DNA of 64,000 nt from contig NZ_JAPKNH010000003.1 in the NCBI RefSeq assembly GCF_026344005.1, forward strand, positions 124,001-188,000. Direction: 5' to 3'. The notes under the pieces are model-generated. The model had not been told where the DNA came from and searched no databases. It saw nothing but the letters and a program-made list of their open reading frames with translations. This stretch comes from Kaistia terrae (GTDB taxonomy: Bacteria > Pseudomonadota > Alphaproteobacteria > Rhizobiales > Kaistiaceae). Both the position numbers and the translations under genes were made by a program. Position 1 is the first letter of the stretch. Every line of letters starts with the position of its first letter. This document shows positions 49,532-59,193 of the stretch, piece after piece.

Positions 49532-51292
49532 ATGGGACTCTCCACCTTCCCCGACCGCGCCATGAGCCGCGCCCGCGCCCTGATCCGAACGCGGGAACTA
49601 TCCCTGTTGATTGTCGCGGCGGTGATCGGCTGCCTCGCCGGCATTGCCGTGACCGTGATGAGCCGGCTGGCGCAGTGGCTGCATGTCATCCTGTTCGGGA
49701 TAGAGCCCGATGCTTTCCTCAGCGCGACGGCAGTCATATCGCCACCTTGGCGGGCTGCGGCCGTCGCTGGCGGTGGCCTGCTGCTCGGTGTCCTCTACCT
49801 CCTGTTCTTCCGTCGCGCCCGCCAGATTGTCGATCCGATCGAGGCCAATGCCCTGCATGGTGGGCGGATGTCACTGCGCGATAGTCTGCGCGTGGCACTC
49901 GAGGCGATCATCTCGAATGGCTCAGGCGCCTCTGTCGGGCTTGAGGCGGGCTATACCCAAGTCGGTAGCGCCGTGGCCTCGCGCATCGGCCAGCGGCTGC
50001 ATCTACGCCGGGGCGATCTACGGACTGTCGTCGGCTGTGGCGCCGCGGGCGCGATCGCCGCTGCCTTCAGCGCACCGCTGACGGGGGCATTCTATGGTTT
50101 CGAGCTGATCATCGGCGTCTACACCGTCGCCAACATTGCGCCGGTGATGACCGCTTCGATCGCGGGATTCCTCGTCGCACAAGGACTCGGCGCTGCCGCC
50201 TACACCATCGAAGTACCGAGCGCGCTCAACCTGCACGCAGCAGACTATCCACCCTACCTGATCCTCGGCGTTATCGCCGGCTTCGCCGCCATCGCCATCA
50301 TGCGGCTCGTCACCCTGGTCGAAATCGCCTTCCAGAAGAGCCGTCTACCGCGAGCGATCCGACCCGCTATCGGGGGTGCCATTGTCGGCGCACTGGCACT
50401 CTACAGTCCCCAGGTTCTCGGCGCGGGCCATGGCGCACTGCATCTGAACCTGACAGAAGCCGTGCCGATGGGCCTGCTCGCGGCGATTCTGGCGCTCAAG
50501 ATCGCTGGCGTGTCGATTTCGCTCGGCTCCGGCTTTCGCGGAGGCATGTTCTTCGCCTCCCTCTTTCTCGGCGTCATCGTCGGCAAGCTGTTCGCCATGG
50601 GTGTCATCTATCTGGCCCCTACAGCGGGGATCGACCCGGCTGCGGCGGCGATCGTCGGCATGAGCGCGCTGGGCGTCGGGATCGTCGGCGGTCCGCTCAC
50701 CATGACCTTTCTGGCGCTGGAAGCGACCGGCGACCTCGCCATCACCGGCATCGTGCTAGCCGCTTCGATCCTTTCGGCCATCACGGTTCGCGAGTTCTTT
50801 GGCTACTCGTTCTCGACATGGCGGCTGCATCTTCGCGGCGAGACGATCCGCAGTGCCATCGACGTCGGCTGGCTGCGGGGGCTCACTGTCGGGCGGATGA
50901 TGCGAACCGATGTGCGCAGCGTGCTCTCCACCATGCCTGTCGACGCCTTCCGCAGCCTATTTCCGCTGGGCTCGACCCAGCGCGTCGTCGTGACCGATAC
51001 GACGGGGCGCTATGCCGGCATCATTCAAGTGGCGGATATCCATTCAAATCCCGCGTCGGAAGAAGGCGAAACAATCCAGTCCTTCTGCCGGAATGCCGAC
51101 AAGATGCTATTCCCCACCATGAGCGCTCAGACGGCGGCAAAGGTATTCGATGAGGCCGAAAGCGAAGAGCTTGTCGTCGTCGACGACGCCTCGAGCCGGC
51201 ATGTCATCGGCCTGTTGACCGAGACGCACCTTTTCCGCCGCTACGCCGAGGAGCTGGACAAGGCCCGTCGCAGCCTATCCGGCGAAGGGTAA
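49532..51292 (+). CDS. ClC-family chloride channel or H+/Cl- antiporter with CBS domains
   Basis: The 586-aa membrane protein has about ten ClC helices followed by a C-terminal CBS-domain pair (about 455-575: VGRMMRTDVRSVL, RHVIGLLTETHLFRRY). The selectivity motifs are altered: GSGAS (130-134) takes the place of GSGIP and GLEAG (136-140) the place of GREGP. The gating glutamate is retained at Glu138. The later GSGFRGGMFFASLFLG motif is intact. The start at ATG 49532 was chosen over 49562 and over the long upstream frame, which begins inside recG. Transport direction is unknown. CBS domains may sense nucleotides. Confidence 0.9.
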   Translation: MGLSTFPDRAMSRARALIRTRELSLLIVAAVIGCLAGIAVTVMSRLAQWLHVILFGIEPDAFLSATAVISPPWRAAAVAGGGLLLGVLYLLFFRRARQIVDPIEANALHGGRMSLRDSLRVALEAIISNGSGASVGLEAGYTQVGSAVASRIGQRLHLRRGDLRTVVGCGAAGAIAAAFSAPLTGAFYGFELIIGVYTVANIAPVMTASIAGFLVAQGLGAAAYTIEVPSALNLHAADYPPYLILGVIAGFAAIAIMRLVTLVEIAFQKSRLPRAIRPAIGGAIVGALALYSPQVLGAGHGALHLNLTEAVPMGLLAAILALKIAGVSISLGSGFRGGMFFASLFLGVIVGKLFAMGVIYLAPTAGIDPAAAAIVGMSALGVGIVGGPLTMTFLALEATGDLAITGIVLAASILSAITVREFFGYSFSTWRLHLRGETIRSAIDVGWLRGLTVGRMMRTDVRSVLSTMPVDAFRSLFPLGSTQRVVVTDTTGRYAGIIQVADIHSNPASEEGETIQSFCRNADKMLFPTMSAQTAAKVFDEAESEELVVVDDASSRHVIGLLTETHLFRRYAEELDKARRSLSGEG

Positions 51293-51299
51293 GAACGTG

Positions 51300-51345
51300 C
51301 TTCCACATTAATATTTAGTAAACCATACTATATAGATGATAATAT
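51300..51345 (+). promoter_or_regulatory. AT-rich promoter-like region before the outer-membrane protein gene
   Basis: A sharply AT-rich tract (ATTAATATTTAGTAAACC, then TACTATATAGATGATAATAT) stands 75-120 bases upstream of the porin-like gene. It contains TATAAT-like words. It is a good candidate promoter for a highly expressed envelope protein. Confidence 0.5.
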
Positions 51346-51417
51346 TGTTGCCTTATCGCAACAGCATTTTGAGCGATTTTCGTTAGGGTGCATTCACCAA
51401 CTCCCCGGGGGATCACC

Positions 51418-52215
51418 ATGACCGCATCCAAGTTCGCCTTGCTCGCCACGACCCTGCTGGTCGCATCCCCGGCCCTCGCCGCCGACCTCACCTATGAGCC
51501 CGCCGCGGCTCCGGTCGCTGCCGCTGCACCGTTTTCCTGGACCGGCTTCTATATCGGCCTAAACGCCGGTTATGGCTGGGGCGACATCGACACCACCGAG
51601 AACTCGATGACCACGAATGGTCGTCTCGTCGGCATCGGCCAAGGCAATCTCGGCCAGTTCATCACCTTCCCGGGAGCCGACAGTTCGTCCAGCGTCGATG
51701 GCATCCTCGGCGGCGCGCAGATCGGCTACAATTATCAGATCGACAACTGGGTGCTCGGCGCGGAGGCCGATTATCAGGCAGCCGACCTGAAGACCTCGTC
51801 CAGCTTCCTCGGATCTGTCCAGGGTCCGTACTACCAGACCTCGGCCGAGCTGCAGTCCTTCGGCACGGTGCGCGCTCGCGTCGGCTATGCCATCGACAAT
51901 GTCCTGATCTATGGCACGGGCGGTCTCGCCGTTGGCCAGGCCAAGGCTGGCCTAAGCGTCCAGGGCGGAGTCCCTGGCGCCTTCACCGGACCGGAATACG
52001 CGCAGTCGAACAGCAAGACGATGGTCGGCTACGCGATCGGCGCCGGCGCGGAATGGGCGATCGCCCACAGCAACTGGTCGGTCAAGGCCGAGTACCTTTA
52101 CACCGACTTCGGCTCGAAAACCTTCGACTTCGATTTCGGCGCCGGCGACAAGGCTTCCAGCCGTGGCGACGTCTCGGCCAGCATCGTGCGCGCCGGCCTC
52201 AACTACCGCTTCTGA
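51418..52215 (+). CDS. Outer-membrane beta-barrel protein, Omp25/Omp31-like
   Basis: The 265-aa protein has a signal peptide ending SPALAADLTYEP, a Pro/Ala-rich linker and an 8-strand OmpA-like barrel. The barrel starts PFSWTGFYIGLNAGYGWG and ends with C-terminal Phe (SIVRAGLNYRF), the sorting signal for BAM. Repeated patterns such as VGAEADYQAA and YAIDNVLIYGTGGLAVG are typical of the Omp25/31 or Bartonella Hbp-type family. ATG 51418 follows GGGGGATCACC. It probably helps hold the outer membrane or bind ligands such as hemin; the specific role is unknown. It is transcribed alone and ends at a terminator. Confidence 0.92.
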   Translation: MTASKFALLATTLLVASPALAADLTYEPAAAPVAAAAPFSWTGFYIGLNAGYGWGDIDTTENSMTTNGRLVGIGQGNLGQFITFPGADSSSSVDGILGGAQIGYNYQIDNWVLGAEADYQAADLKTSSSFLGSVQGPYYQTSAELQSFGTVRARVGYAIDNVLIYGTGGLAVGQAKAGLSVQGGVPGAFTGPEYAQSNSKTMVGYAIGAGAEWAIAHSNWSVKAEYLYTDFGSKTFDFDFGAGDKASSRGDVSASIVRAGLNYRF

Positions 52216-52239
52216 TCGCACCGCGATCCCGAATGGGAG

Positions 52240-52262
52240 AGGCCCGGTCAACGACCGGGCCT
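52240..52262 (+). terminator. Terminator of the outer-membrane protein gene
   Basis: AGGCCCGGTC / GACCGGGCCT is a 10-bp stem with an AAC loop, followed by TTTCGTTT, 24 bases past the stop codon. Confidence 0.88.
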
Positions 52263-52282
52263 TTTCGTTTGGACTAGAAGGA

Positions 52283-53029
52283 TCAGACGCCCGATCGCCG
52301 GGTCAGCACCGGGGCCGGCGGATCAAGCGGCGAAGGATGCGCGGCGGCATCATATTCCGGCGCCACGAGACCGGCGGAAATGACGAGCTTGGCCGCCTCC
52401 TCCACCGTCATGTCGAGTTCGATGAGTTCGCTGCGGCGGACGAACATCATGAAGCCTGCCGTTGGCGCTGGTGTCGGTGGCAGGAAGACGGTCACCCATT
52501 CTTCGCCGTCCTCGCTGATCCGCTGGCGGATCTCGCCTTTGGTCTCCGTAGCGACGAAGACGATCGCCCAAACTCCCTTGCGCGGGAATTCAATCAGCGC
52601 CGCCTTCTGGAACGACTTGCCCTTGCCAGACAGCACCGTCTCGAAAAGCTGCTTCAACGCGCTGTAAAGATTGCGAACCAGCGGCGTGTGGTTGAGCAAC
52701 TGCTCGCCAAGACGAACCAGCGAGCGACCCACGAAATTCGCCGTCAGGAATCCGAGCAAGGTCAGTCCGACGACAGCCACGAAGACGCCGAACCCCGGAA
52801 CGGAAAACGGCAGATAGGTATCGGGGCTATAGCCACTTGGAATGACCGGCTTCACCCAGCCATCGATCCATTTGATCAAGGACCAAGTCAGATAGATCGT
52901 TATGGAAATCGGCGCAGCAATGACGAGCCCGGTCAGGAAATAGTTCCGCAACCGCTTGATCAGTCGACTCCCACCCGTCTCGCCGACCGGAGGGAGTTGA
53001 GGATCCTGAAAACTCATGCCACCGCCCAT
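52283..53029 (-). CDS. DUF502 family membrane protein
   Basis: The 248-aa protein has two hydrophobic segments: LRNYFLTGLVIAAPISITIYLTWSLI near the N-terminus (residues 26-51) and FGVFVAVVGLTLLGFLTANFVG (about 80-101). A conserved cytoplasmic region follows (LPPTPAPTAGFMMFVRRSEL, TVEEAAKLVISAG). DUF502 proteins are widespread in bacteria with no established function. Placement in glmU-glmS-DUF502-recG order is shared with Rhizobiales. The first Met at 53029 or the fifth residue could be the start. Confidence 0.92.
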   Translation of the reverse strand: MGGGMSFQDPQLPPVGETGGSRLIKRLRNYFLTGLVIAAPISITIYLTWSLIKWIDGWVKPVIPSGYSPDTYLPFSVPGFGVFVAVVGLTLLGFLTANFVGRSLVRLGEQLLNHTPLVRNLYSALKQLFETVLSGKGKSFQKAALIEFPRKGVWAIVFVATETKGEIRQRISEDGEEWVTVFLPPTPAPTAGFMMFVRRSELIELDMTVEEAAKLVISAGLVAPEYDAAAHPSPLDPPAPVLTRRSGV

Positions 53030-53156
53030 GCGCCTGATTCATGCCTGCCGATCGCCATTATGACGGCTGGCAAAAGCTTGGCCAGAAGATACTCCGAGCC
53101 AACGGCCGCCTCGGACAATTCGTTCCGGTGCACGCCAGGCCCGCACCATCCGAGTG

Positions 53157-54977
53157 CTATTCGACAGTCACCGATTTGGCGAGATTGCGCGGTTGGTCGA
53201 CGTCGGTGCCCATGAAGACGGCCGTATGATAGGCGAGCAGTTGCACGGGTATGGTGTAGACGAGCGCCGTCACGCTGGCCGGCATCTCCGGCAGGATGAT
53301 GGTCGCCATGGTGTCCATGGCCGCCGCCTCAGCGCCCTTCTTGTCGGTAATCAGGATTATCCTGCCGCCACGCGCCGCGACCTCCTGCATATTCGAGACG
53401 GTCTTCTCGAAGATGTGGTCATAGGGGGCGATGACGACGACGGGCATGTCCTCGTCGATCAGCGCGATCGGGCCGTGCTTCAACTCGCCGGCGGCATAGC
53501 CCTCGGCGTGGATATAGGAGATTTCCTTCAGCTTCAGCGCGCCCTCGAGCGCGATTGGATAGCTGGTGCCACGGCCGAGATAGAGGCAGTGCTTGACCTT
53601 AGCGAGATCACGCGCCAACGCCTCTATCTGCGTGTCGAGCTTCAATGCCTCGTGCATCAGGCGCGGCACTTCGCTGAGCGCGCGCACCAGCGCCTGCTCC
53701 TCGTCGCCGCTCAGCACGCCGCGCGCCTTGCCGGCAGCCACAGCGGTCGCAGCCAGAACAGAAAGTTGCGCGGTGAACGCCTTGGTCGAGGCGACGCCGA
53801 TCTCCGGGCCCGCCAGCGTCGGCAGCACAAAATCGGCCTCGCGCGCGATGGTCGATTCGCGGACATTGACGATTGCCGCGATCTTCTGGCCCTCGCCCTT
53901 GGCATAGCGCAGCGAGGCCAGCGTATCTGCCGTCTCACCCGACTGAGAGATGACGATGGAAAGCCCATTCTTCGACAGCGGCTGTTCGCGATAGCGGAAT
54001 TCGGACGCGATATCGATGTCGACCGGCAAGCGGGCGTAGCGCTCGAACCAATACTTGGCAACAAAACCAGCATAGAAGGCCGTGCCGCAGGCGGTGATCG
54101 ACAGCCGGTCGATGGTGCTGAAATCGATGCCGGCCGGAACCTTGGCGGTGCCATTCACCAGGTCGAGATAATGCGCCAGCGTGTGACCGACGACTTCCGG
54201 CTGCTCATGGACTTCCTTGACCATGAAATGGCGATGGTTGCCCTTGTCTACGACATGAGTGGTGCCCTGCAGGCGCGTCAGCGGCCGTTCGACGGAATTG
54301 CCGGCCTCGTCAAAGATCGCGGCGCTGGTGCGGGTGAGCACAACCCAGTCGCCATCGTTCAGATAGGTGATCTCGTCCGTAAACGGACCCAAGGCAATGG
54401 CATCGGAGCCGATGAACATCTCACCCTCGCCCCAGCCGATTGCCAGAGGGCTGCCGCGTCGTGCGCCGATCAAGAGGTCTTCCTCGCCCTCGAACAGGAA
54501 GGCGAGCGAGAATGCCCCCGTCAGCCGGCCGAGGACTGCCTGCACGGCGTCTTTCGGCGTCATTCCAGTGGCAAGGTTGACGGTGACGAGATGGGCGATG
54601 ACTTCCGTATCGGTATCGGAGGAGAAGCTGCGGCCGGCCGCCTCCATCTCCAGCCTGAGATCGCGAAAATTCTCGATGATGCCGTTATGGACGACGGCGA
54701 GACGTTCGGTGGTGTGCGGATGCGCGTTGCGCTCGGTCGGCGCCCCATGCGTGGCCCAGCGCGTGTGACCGATGCCCGAAAGACCGAAGCGCGGCGCCGC
54801 CGTCAGCTTGGTGTCGAGGTTGCGCAGCTTGCCCTCGGCACGCAGCCGATCGAGTTGCCCGCCTTCGAGCGTCGCGATACCAGCAGAATCATAGCCACGA
54901 TATTCGAGCCGCTTCAGCGCATCGACCAAGAGAGGCGCGACGGGTGTCTGGCCCAGAATACCGATAATTCCGCACAT
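53157..54977 (-). CDS. glmS: Glutamine-fructose-6-phosphate aminotransferase (isomerizing) GlmS
   Basis: The 606-aa enzyme makes glucosamine-6-phosphate from fructose-6-phosphate and glutamine, the first step of UDP-GlcNAc synthesis. The N-terminal nucleophile Cys2 is in MCGIIGILG, and the glutaminase domain shows GHTRWATHGAP and DTDTEVIAHLV. Two SIS domains carry CGTAFYAGFVAKYW, ISQSGETADTLASLR and GRGTSYPIALEGALKLKE. The C-terminal NLAKSVTVE tail is normal. It is 127 bases downstream of glmU and forms a natural pair with it. No glmS ribozyme is expected in proteobacteria and none was seen. Confidence 0.98.
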   Translation of the reverse strand: MCGIIGILGQTPVAPLLVDALKRLEYRGYDSAGIATLEGGQLDRLRAEGKLRNLDTKLTAAPRFGLSGIGHTRWATHGAPTERNAHPHTTERLAVVHNGIIENFRDLRLEMEAAGRSFSSDTDTEVIAHLVTVNLATGMTPKDAVQAVLGRLTGAFSLAFLFEGEEDLLIGARRGSPLAIGWGEGEMFIGSDAIALGPFTDEITYLNDGDWVVLTRTSAAIFDEAGNSVERPLTRLQGTTHVVDKGNHRHFMVKEVHEQPEVVGHTLAHYLDLVNGTAKVPAGIDFSTIDRLSITACGTAFYAGFVAKYWFERYARLPVDIDIASEFRYREQPLSKNGLSIVISQSGETADTLASLRYAKGEGQKIAAIVNVRESTIAREADFVLPTLAGPEIGVASTKAFTAQLSVLAATAVAAGKARGVLSGDEEQALVRALSEVPRLMHEALKLDTQIEALARDLAKVKHCLYLGRGTSYPIALEGALKLKEISYIHAEGYAAGELKHGPIALIDEDMPVVVIAPYDHIFEKTVSNMQEVAARGGRIILITDKKGAEAAAMDTMATIILPEMPASVTALVYTIPVQLLAYHTAVFMGTDVDQPRNLAKSVTVE

Positions 54978-55104
54978 GTAGCAGTTCCTCGTCCGCTATA
55001 CCCCCGGGGGGAGGCATCGTAACCCAAGCCAGTTTGGGATGCGTCTTAGCCTTTCGGGCCAAGTACCCGAAATCACTTCCTGTTTCGCCCCTTCACCGAA
55101 AGGA

Positions 55105-56460
55105 CTAAACGCGTACCCGCTTGGTCTTCGCCTTCATCTCGCGGAAACGAGCGGCCCAGCCGGGCTTTTCCACCTGCCGGCCACGCGCAATCGCGAGAGC
55201 GTCCGGTGCGACATCTTCCGTGATGACACTGCCGGAGGCCACATAGCCGCCGTCGCCGATGGTAACCGGCGCGACCAGCACACTGTTTGAGCCGATGAAG
55301 GCGCCCTCGCCGATCACGGTCAGCGCCTTGTCGTATCCATCGTAATTGCCGGTGACGGTGCCCGCGCCGACATTCGCCTCGGCGCCAACTTTGGCGTCGC
55401 CAATATAGGTAAGATGGCTGATCTTGGCGCCTGCGCCGATCTCGGCGTTCTTGACCTCGACAAAGTTGCCGACCTTGCTCTTTGGACCTAGCTGCGTGCC
55501 CGGTCGAAGCCTTGCGAACGGCCCAATCTCCGCTCCGGTCTCCAGATGGGCCCCCGTGAGGTGAGAGAAGGCATGGATAACGGCCCCCTCGTCGACCACG
55601 ACGCCCGGCCCAAAGAACACATTGGGCTCGATCAGGACATCGCGGGCCAGTACCGTGTCATGCGCCAGGAACACCGTCTCCGGCGCGATCATCGTCACGC
55701 CGGCAAGCAAGGCGGCCTGACGTGCGCGCTGCTGCCAGATGCCTTCGACATCGGCGAGTTCGGCGCGCGTGTTGACGCCGCCAACTTCAGCCGCATCCGC
55801 CTCGATGGCAACCACGGCAAGGCCGCGCTTGTTGGCAATCTCGACGGCGTCGGTCAGGTAGAACTCGCCCTTGGCGTTGTTGTTATCGACGGCGTCCAGA
55901 AGCGCCAGCACGGTCTCGCCGCGAAAGCCCATCAGGCCGGCATTACAGAAGCCGATGGCGCGTTCCTCGTCGGTCGCTTCGCGCTCCTCGCGGATCGCAA
56001 CAAGTTGCCCGTCACGCTCGATCAGACGGCCATAGCCCGTCGGTACATCCGGACGAAAGCCAAGCACGACCACGCTCGCCCCTTTGGCGAGTTCGGCCCG
56101 CATGCGCGCAAGCGTCTCGGCCGTAACGAGGGGGGTATCGCCATAAAGGACCAGAACATCATTGGTCGGAGTTTCCAGGGACGCGCGTGCGGCCAAAACA
56201 GCGTGCGCGGTACCAAGACGTTCGACCTGCTCGACGATGTCAGCGGACGGCGCCAACTTCGCGGCGAATGTCTGCACCGCTCCGGCGCCCTTGCCGACGA
56301 CGACGGCGAAGCGGTCGATACCGGCGCTCGTTGCAGCCTTCAGCACATGGCCAATCATCGGCAGGCCGGCGACGGCGTGCATCACCTTCGGCATGGTTGA
56401 ACGCATGCGCGTGCCTTCGCCTGCGGCGAGCACGATGGCGAGCGAAGAGCGATCCGGCAT
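55105..56460 (-). CDS. glmU: Bifunctional GlcN-1-P acetyltransferase / UDP-GlcNAc pyrophosphorylase GlmU
   Basis: The 451-aa enzyme carries out the last two steps to UDP-GlcNAc for peptidoglycan and LPS. The N-terminal nucleotidyltransferase has [18 protein letters not shown] and [12 protein letters not shown]. The C-terminal left-handed beta-helix has hexapeptide repeats ([31 protein letters not shown]). The ATG at 56460 follows GGAGGAAAC, and the upstream 33 codons are not used. It is followed by glmS. Confidence 0.97.
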   Translation of the reverse strand: MPDRSSLAIVLAAGEGTRMRSTMPKVMHAVAGLPMIGHVLKAATSAGIDRFAVVVGKGAGAVQTFAAKLAPSADIVEQVERLGTAHAVLAARASLETPTNDVLVLYGDTPLVTAETLARMRAELAKGASVVVLGFRPDVPTGYGRLIERDGQLVAIREEREATDEERAIGFCNAGLMGFRGETVLALLDAVDNNNAKGEFYLTDAVEIANKRGLAVVAIEADAAEVGGVNTRAELADVEGIWQQRARQAALLAGVTMIAPETVFLAHDTVLARDVLIEPNVFFGPGVVVDEGAVIHAFSHLTGAHLETGAEIGPFARLRPGTQLGPKSKVGNFVEVKNAEIGAGAKISHLTYIGDAKVGAEANVGAGTVTGNYDGYDKALTVIGEGAFIGSNSVLVAPVTIGDGGYVASGSVITEDVAPDALAIARGRQVEKPGWAARFREMKAKTKRVRV

Positions 56461-56555
56461 GTTTCCTCCGAGAGAATGGCTATGGCGCCAAAACACTAAA
56501 TAGCTATTGCCGCGTTTTTTGGCGTGGCTGCGAGCCCTTGCCAGCGGACTCGAGA

Positions 56556-57293
56556 TCAACCAATCCGCGACAGTGCCGGGAAGGTTTCAAGCAGCCAGAA
56601 CGACATCGCCGTCATCTGTCCCGTCAGGAACAGAACGCCGGCGAGAATCAGGAACACGCCCATCGCCTTTTCCACCATCGGCATATAGCGGCGGAAACGG
56701 CGCAACCCGCCGATAAAGCGTTCGGCGAAGCCGGCGGCGATCATGAAGGGAATGCCGAGCCCGAGCGAATAGATCGCCAGCAGCCCGGCCCCCCGACCGA
56801 CCGTGTCCTGCGAGCCAGCAACCGCGAGGATCGCCGCCAGTACCGGGCCGATACAGGGCGTCCAGCCGAAGGCGAAGGCAAGGCCGAGAACATAGGCACC
56901 GACAAGGCCGCCCGGCTGGTTCGCGACCTGAACGCGGGCCTCGCGCTGCAGGAAGGCGATGCGGAAGACGCCGAGGAAATGCAGGCCCATGACGATGATC
57001 ACAAGGCCGGCGACGATCGACAGGATTTCCTGCTGCCGCGCCACCATGCGACCGAGCACCGAGGCGGTCGCGCCGAGCAGCACAAAAACAGTGGTAAATC
57101 CGAGCACGAAGGCGAGCGACGAGCGCAGCACCATCCGCCGGATGCGGCCATCGGCCTTTGTTCCGGTCACTTCGTCGAGGCTGAGCCCCGTGACATAGCA
57201 AAGGTAGGGCGGCACCAGCGGCAGCACGCAGGGCGAAATGAAGGAAAGCAGCCCCGCGATCAGGGCGCCCCAGAGCGTTACGTCGGACGGCAT
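56556..57293 (-). CDS. ccdA: Cytochrome c biogenesis / thiol-disulfide transmembrane protein CcdA
   Basis: The 245-aa DsbD-beta-type membrane protein has about six helices. The two membrane cysteines are in the [19 protein letters not shown] and [14 protein letters not shown] motifs. It moves reducing power from cytoplasmic thioredoxin to periplasmic substrates such as apocytochrome c. The ATG at 57293 ([16 protein letters not shown]) was chosen; the preceding 87 codons have no typical features. The gene is divergent from the PfkB kinase gene and precedes glmU by 95 bases on the same strand. Confidence 0.94.
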   Translation of the reverse strand: MPSDVTLWGALIAGLLSFISPCVLPLVPPYLCYVTGLSLDEVTGTKADGRIRRMVLRSSLAFVLGFTTVFVLLGATASVLGRMVARQQEILSIVAGLVIIVMGLHFLGVFRIAFLQREARVQVANQPGGLVGAYVLGLAFAFGWTPCIGPVLAAILAVAGSQDTVGRGAGLLAIYSLGLGIPFMIAAGFAERFIGGLRRFRRYMPMVEKAMGVFLILAGVLFLTGQMTAMSFWLLETFPALSRIG

Positions 57294-57507
57294 GGCTTCT
57301 CGGTCGTTCCCACACAAAAACGTCGGCGACCCGGCGGATGCCACCGTCGCAAAGCGGTTATAGGGCAAAGGGACGGACGAAACACGCGGGACATCGGATC
57401 GCAGCCTATTCGACGCAGCCGCGAAGCAGTGAGCCATACCCGCTTGGCGGCGAGACGCGCTTCCGCTAATGGGCATGGGCGAAAGAGACGCGCGGAGGAC
57501 GACCGAA

Positions 57508-58443
57508 ATGATCGTGAGTTGTGGCGAGGCACTGATCGACTTTTTGCCGGTCAAGGATACTGGCGGGAATGATTCCTATCAGCCAAAGGTCGGCGGCTCA
57601 CCGTATAATGTGGCTCTGACCACCGGTCGCCTCGGCATTCCGACCGGGTTTCTCGGTGGCATTTCGACGGACTTCTTCGGCGAGCTGCTGGTCGAGGAAT
57701 TGAAGCGCAGCCAGGTCAGCCTGAAATATACCGGCCTCTCGGCGCGCCCGACGACGCTTGCCTTCGTCAGCCTGCTGCATGACGAGCCCCAATACGCTTT
57801 CTTCGATGAGAACTCCGCTGGTCGCCTGCACGACCCGGCCGCCCATGAGCCTGTAGGAGACGAAGTCGAGGCGCTGCATTTTGGCTCGATCTCGCTGATT
57901 CCAGAACCGATCGTCGACCGTCTCGCCGCCGTCATGGACGCCAATCGCGGCAAGCGGGTGATCTGCTACGACCCCAACGTGCGCCCGACGCTGATCCAGC
58001 ATCGTGACGCCTTCTGCGCACGCGTCGAACAGTTCGCCCACGGGGCCGACATTGTGAAGATCTCCGGCGCCGATCTCGAATGGCTGCACCCAGGCGTTGA
58101 CGTCGAGACGATCGCCAAGGGCTGGCTCGCGTCCGGCACCGGCCTCGTCGTCGTCACGCGTGGCGGCAACGGCGTCACGGCTTATACGCCAACGGGTTCG
58201 GTGTTCAGCCCCGTCATTCCGGTCACCATCGCCGACACGGTCGGCGCGGGCGATAGCTTCACCGGCGGCTTGCTGGCGCGGCTCTCGGAAAAGGGGCATC
58301 TGACGATCGACGGCGTGCGCAACATCGATCCCGTTTCCTTGAAGGATGCGCTCGATTTCGCCAACCGTGTCGCGGCCATCACCTGCTCGCGGGCCGGCGC
58401 CAATCCGCCCTGGCGCAACGAACTCGTCGAGGCCGACGTGTAA
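57508..58443 (+). CDS. PfkB-family carbohydrate kinase (fructokinase-like)
   Basis: The 311-aa ribokinase-fold kinase has the N-terminal CGEALIDFLPV, PFKB signature 1 KVGGSPYNVALTTGRLG (about 29-45) and signature 2 with the ATP and catalytic Asp in DTVGAGDSFTGGLL (about 251-264, Asp257). The family includes fructokinase, so fructose is the likely substrate, but ribose, KDG and adenosine kinases share these motifs. ATG 57508 follows GCGGAGGACGACC, about 10 bases upstream. It precedes the CPT-like gene by 23 bases and may share its transcript. Confidence 0.9.
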   Translation: MIVSCGEALIDFLPVKDTGGNDSYQPKVGGSPYNVALTTGRLGIPTGFLGGISTDFFGELLVEELKRSQVSLKYTGLSARPTTLAFVSLLHDEPQYAFFDENSAGRLHDPAAHEPVGDEVEALHFGSISLIPEPIVDRLAAVMDANRGKRVICYDPNVRPTLIQHRDAFCARVEQFAHGADIVKISGADLEWLHPGVDVETIAKGWLASGTGLVVVTRGGNGVTAYTPTGSVFSPVIPVTIADTVGAGDSFTGGLLARLSEKGHLTIDGVRNIDPVSLKDALDFANRVAAITCSRAGANPPWRNELVEADV

Positions 58444-58466
58444 ACCCCGCCGGAGGAGGCCCGCGC

Positions 58467-59126
58467 ATGTCAGAAACTGCGAGACTGGGCCAGATCGTCA
58501 TCCTGAACGGCGCGCCGCGATCCGGTAAATCCAGCATCGCGGCGGCAATTCAGCAGGACTTCGATGGTCCCTGGATGAACCTCGGCGTCGACGCCTATGT
58601 CGACGCCGTCACGCCGGCGCGCTATCGCCCCGGCATGGGCTTGCGTCCCGGTGGCGAGCGGCCGGATCTCGAAGCGCTGGTTCCGCGCTTCTACGCGGCG
58701 CTCTACGAGTCGATTGCCGCCCATAGCCGGCTCGGGTTCGACGTCGTCGTCGATGTCGCGCATCACGACAGCTATTCAAAGCCGCTGCATACTCTGCCGG
58801 ATTGCGCCCGCCGCCTCGCCGGACTGCCGGTGCTGTTCGTCGGCGTGTATTGCCCCATCGAGGTCATCATGGAGCGGCGCAATCGCGGCCAGGCCGGGCG
58901 TGAGGGCCGTTACGCGGTCGGAACGCCGGAGGAGCCCATTCCTGCCCCGGTCCTGCGCTGGCAGCGCGAGGTACATGTCCCCGGCATCTACGATCTTGAA
59001 GTCGATACGACTGAGATGAGCCCGACCGAGTGCGCGGCGCGGATCCGCGAGCGCCTGAGCGTCGGCATCACGCGACCGACGGCCATCGAACGATTGGCCA
59101 AGATGGCGCCGCTCACGGAAACCTGA
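58467..59126 (+). CDS. Chloramphenicol phosphotransferase (CPT)-like P-loop kinase
   Basis: The 219-aa P-loop protein has Walker A LNGAPRSGKSSIAAAIQ (about 14-30), and a DVVVDVAHHDSYSKP block that fits the CPT family acceptor region. CPIEVIMERRNRGQAGREGRYAVG forms the arginine-rich lid. The CPT family was named for the chloramphenicol 3-O-phosphotransferase of Streptomyces; most members have no proven substrate, so resistance should not be inferred. It follows the PfkB kinase gene by 23 bases. Context suggests a sugar or small-metabolite kinase. Confidence 0.85.
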   Translation: MSETARLGQIVILNGAPRSGKSSIAAAIQQDFDGPWMNLGVDAYVDAVTPARYRPGMGLRPGGERPDLEALVPRFYAALYESIAAHSRLGFDVVVDVAHHDSYSKPLHTLPDCARRLAGLPVLFVGVYCPIEVIMERRNRGQAGREGRYAVGTPEEPIPAPVLRWQREVHVPGIYDLEVDTTEMSPTECAARIRERLSVGITRPTAIERLAKMAPLTET

Positions 59127-59193
59127 TCGCTCTGGTGACACCAATCGCGATCCGGTCACGTAATAGGACTATGAGCGATTGCATGAGGTCCCG

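Noticed and set aside
58467-59126. Chloramphenicol resistance gene
   Set aside because: Only the fold family is shared; substrate residues cannot be judged and the context is metabolic.
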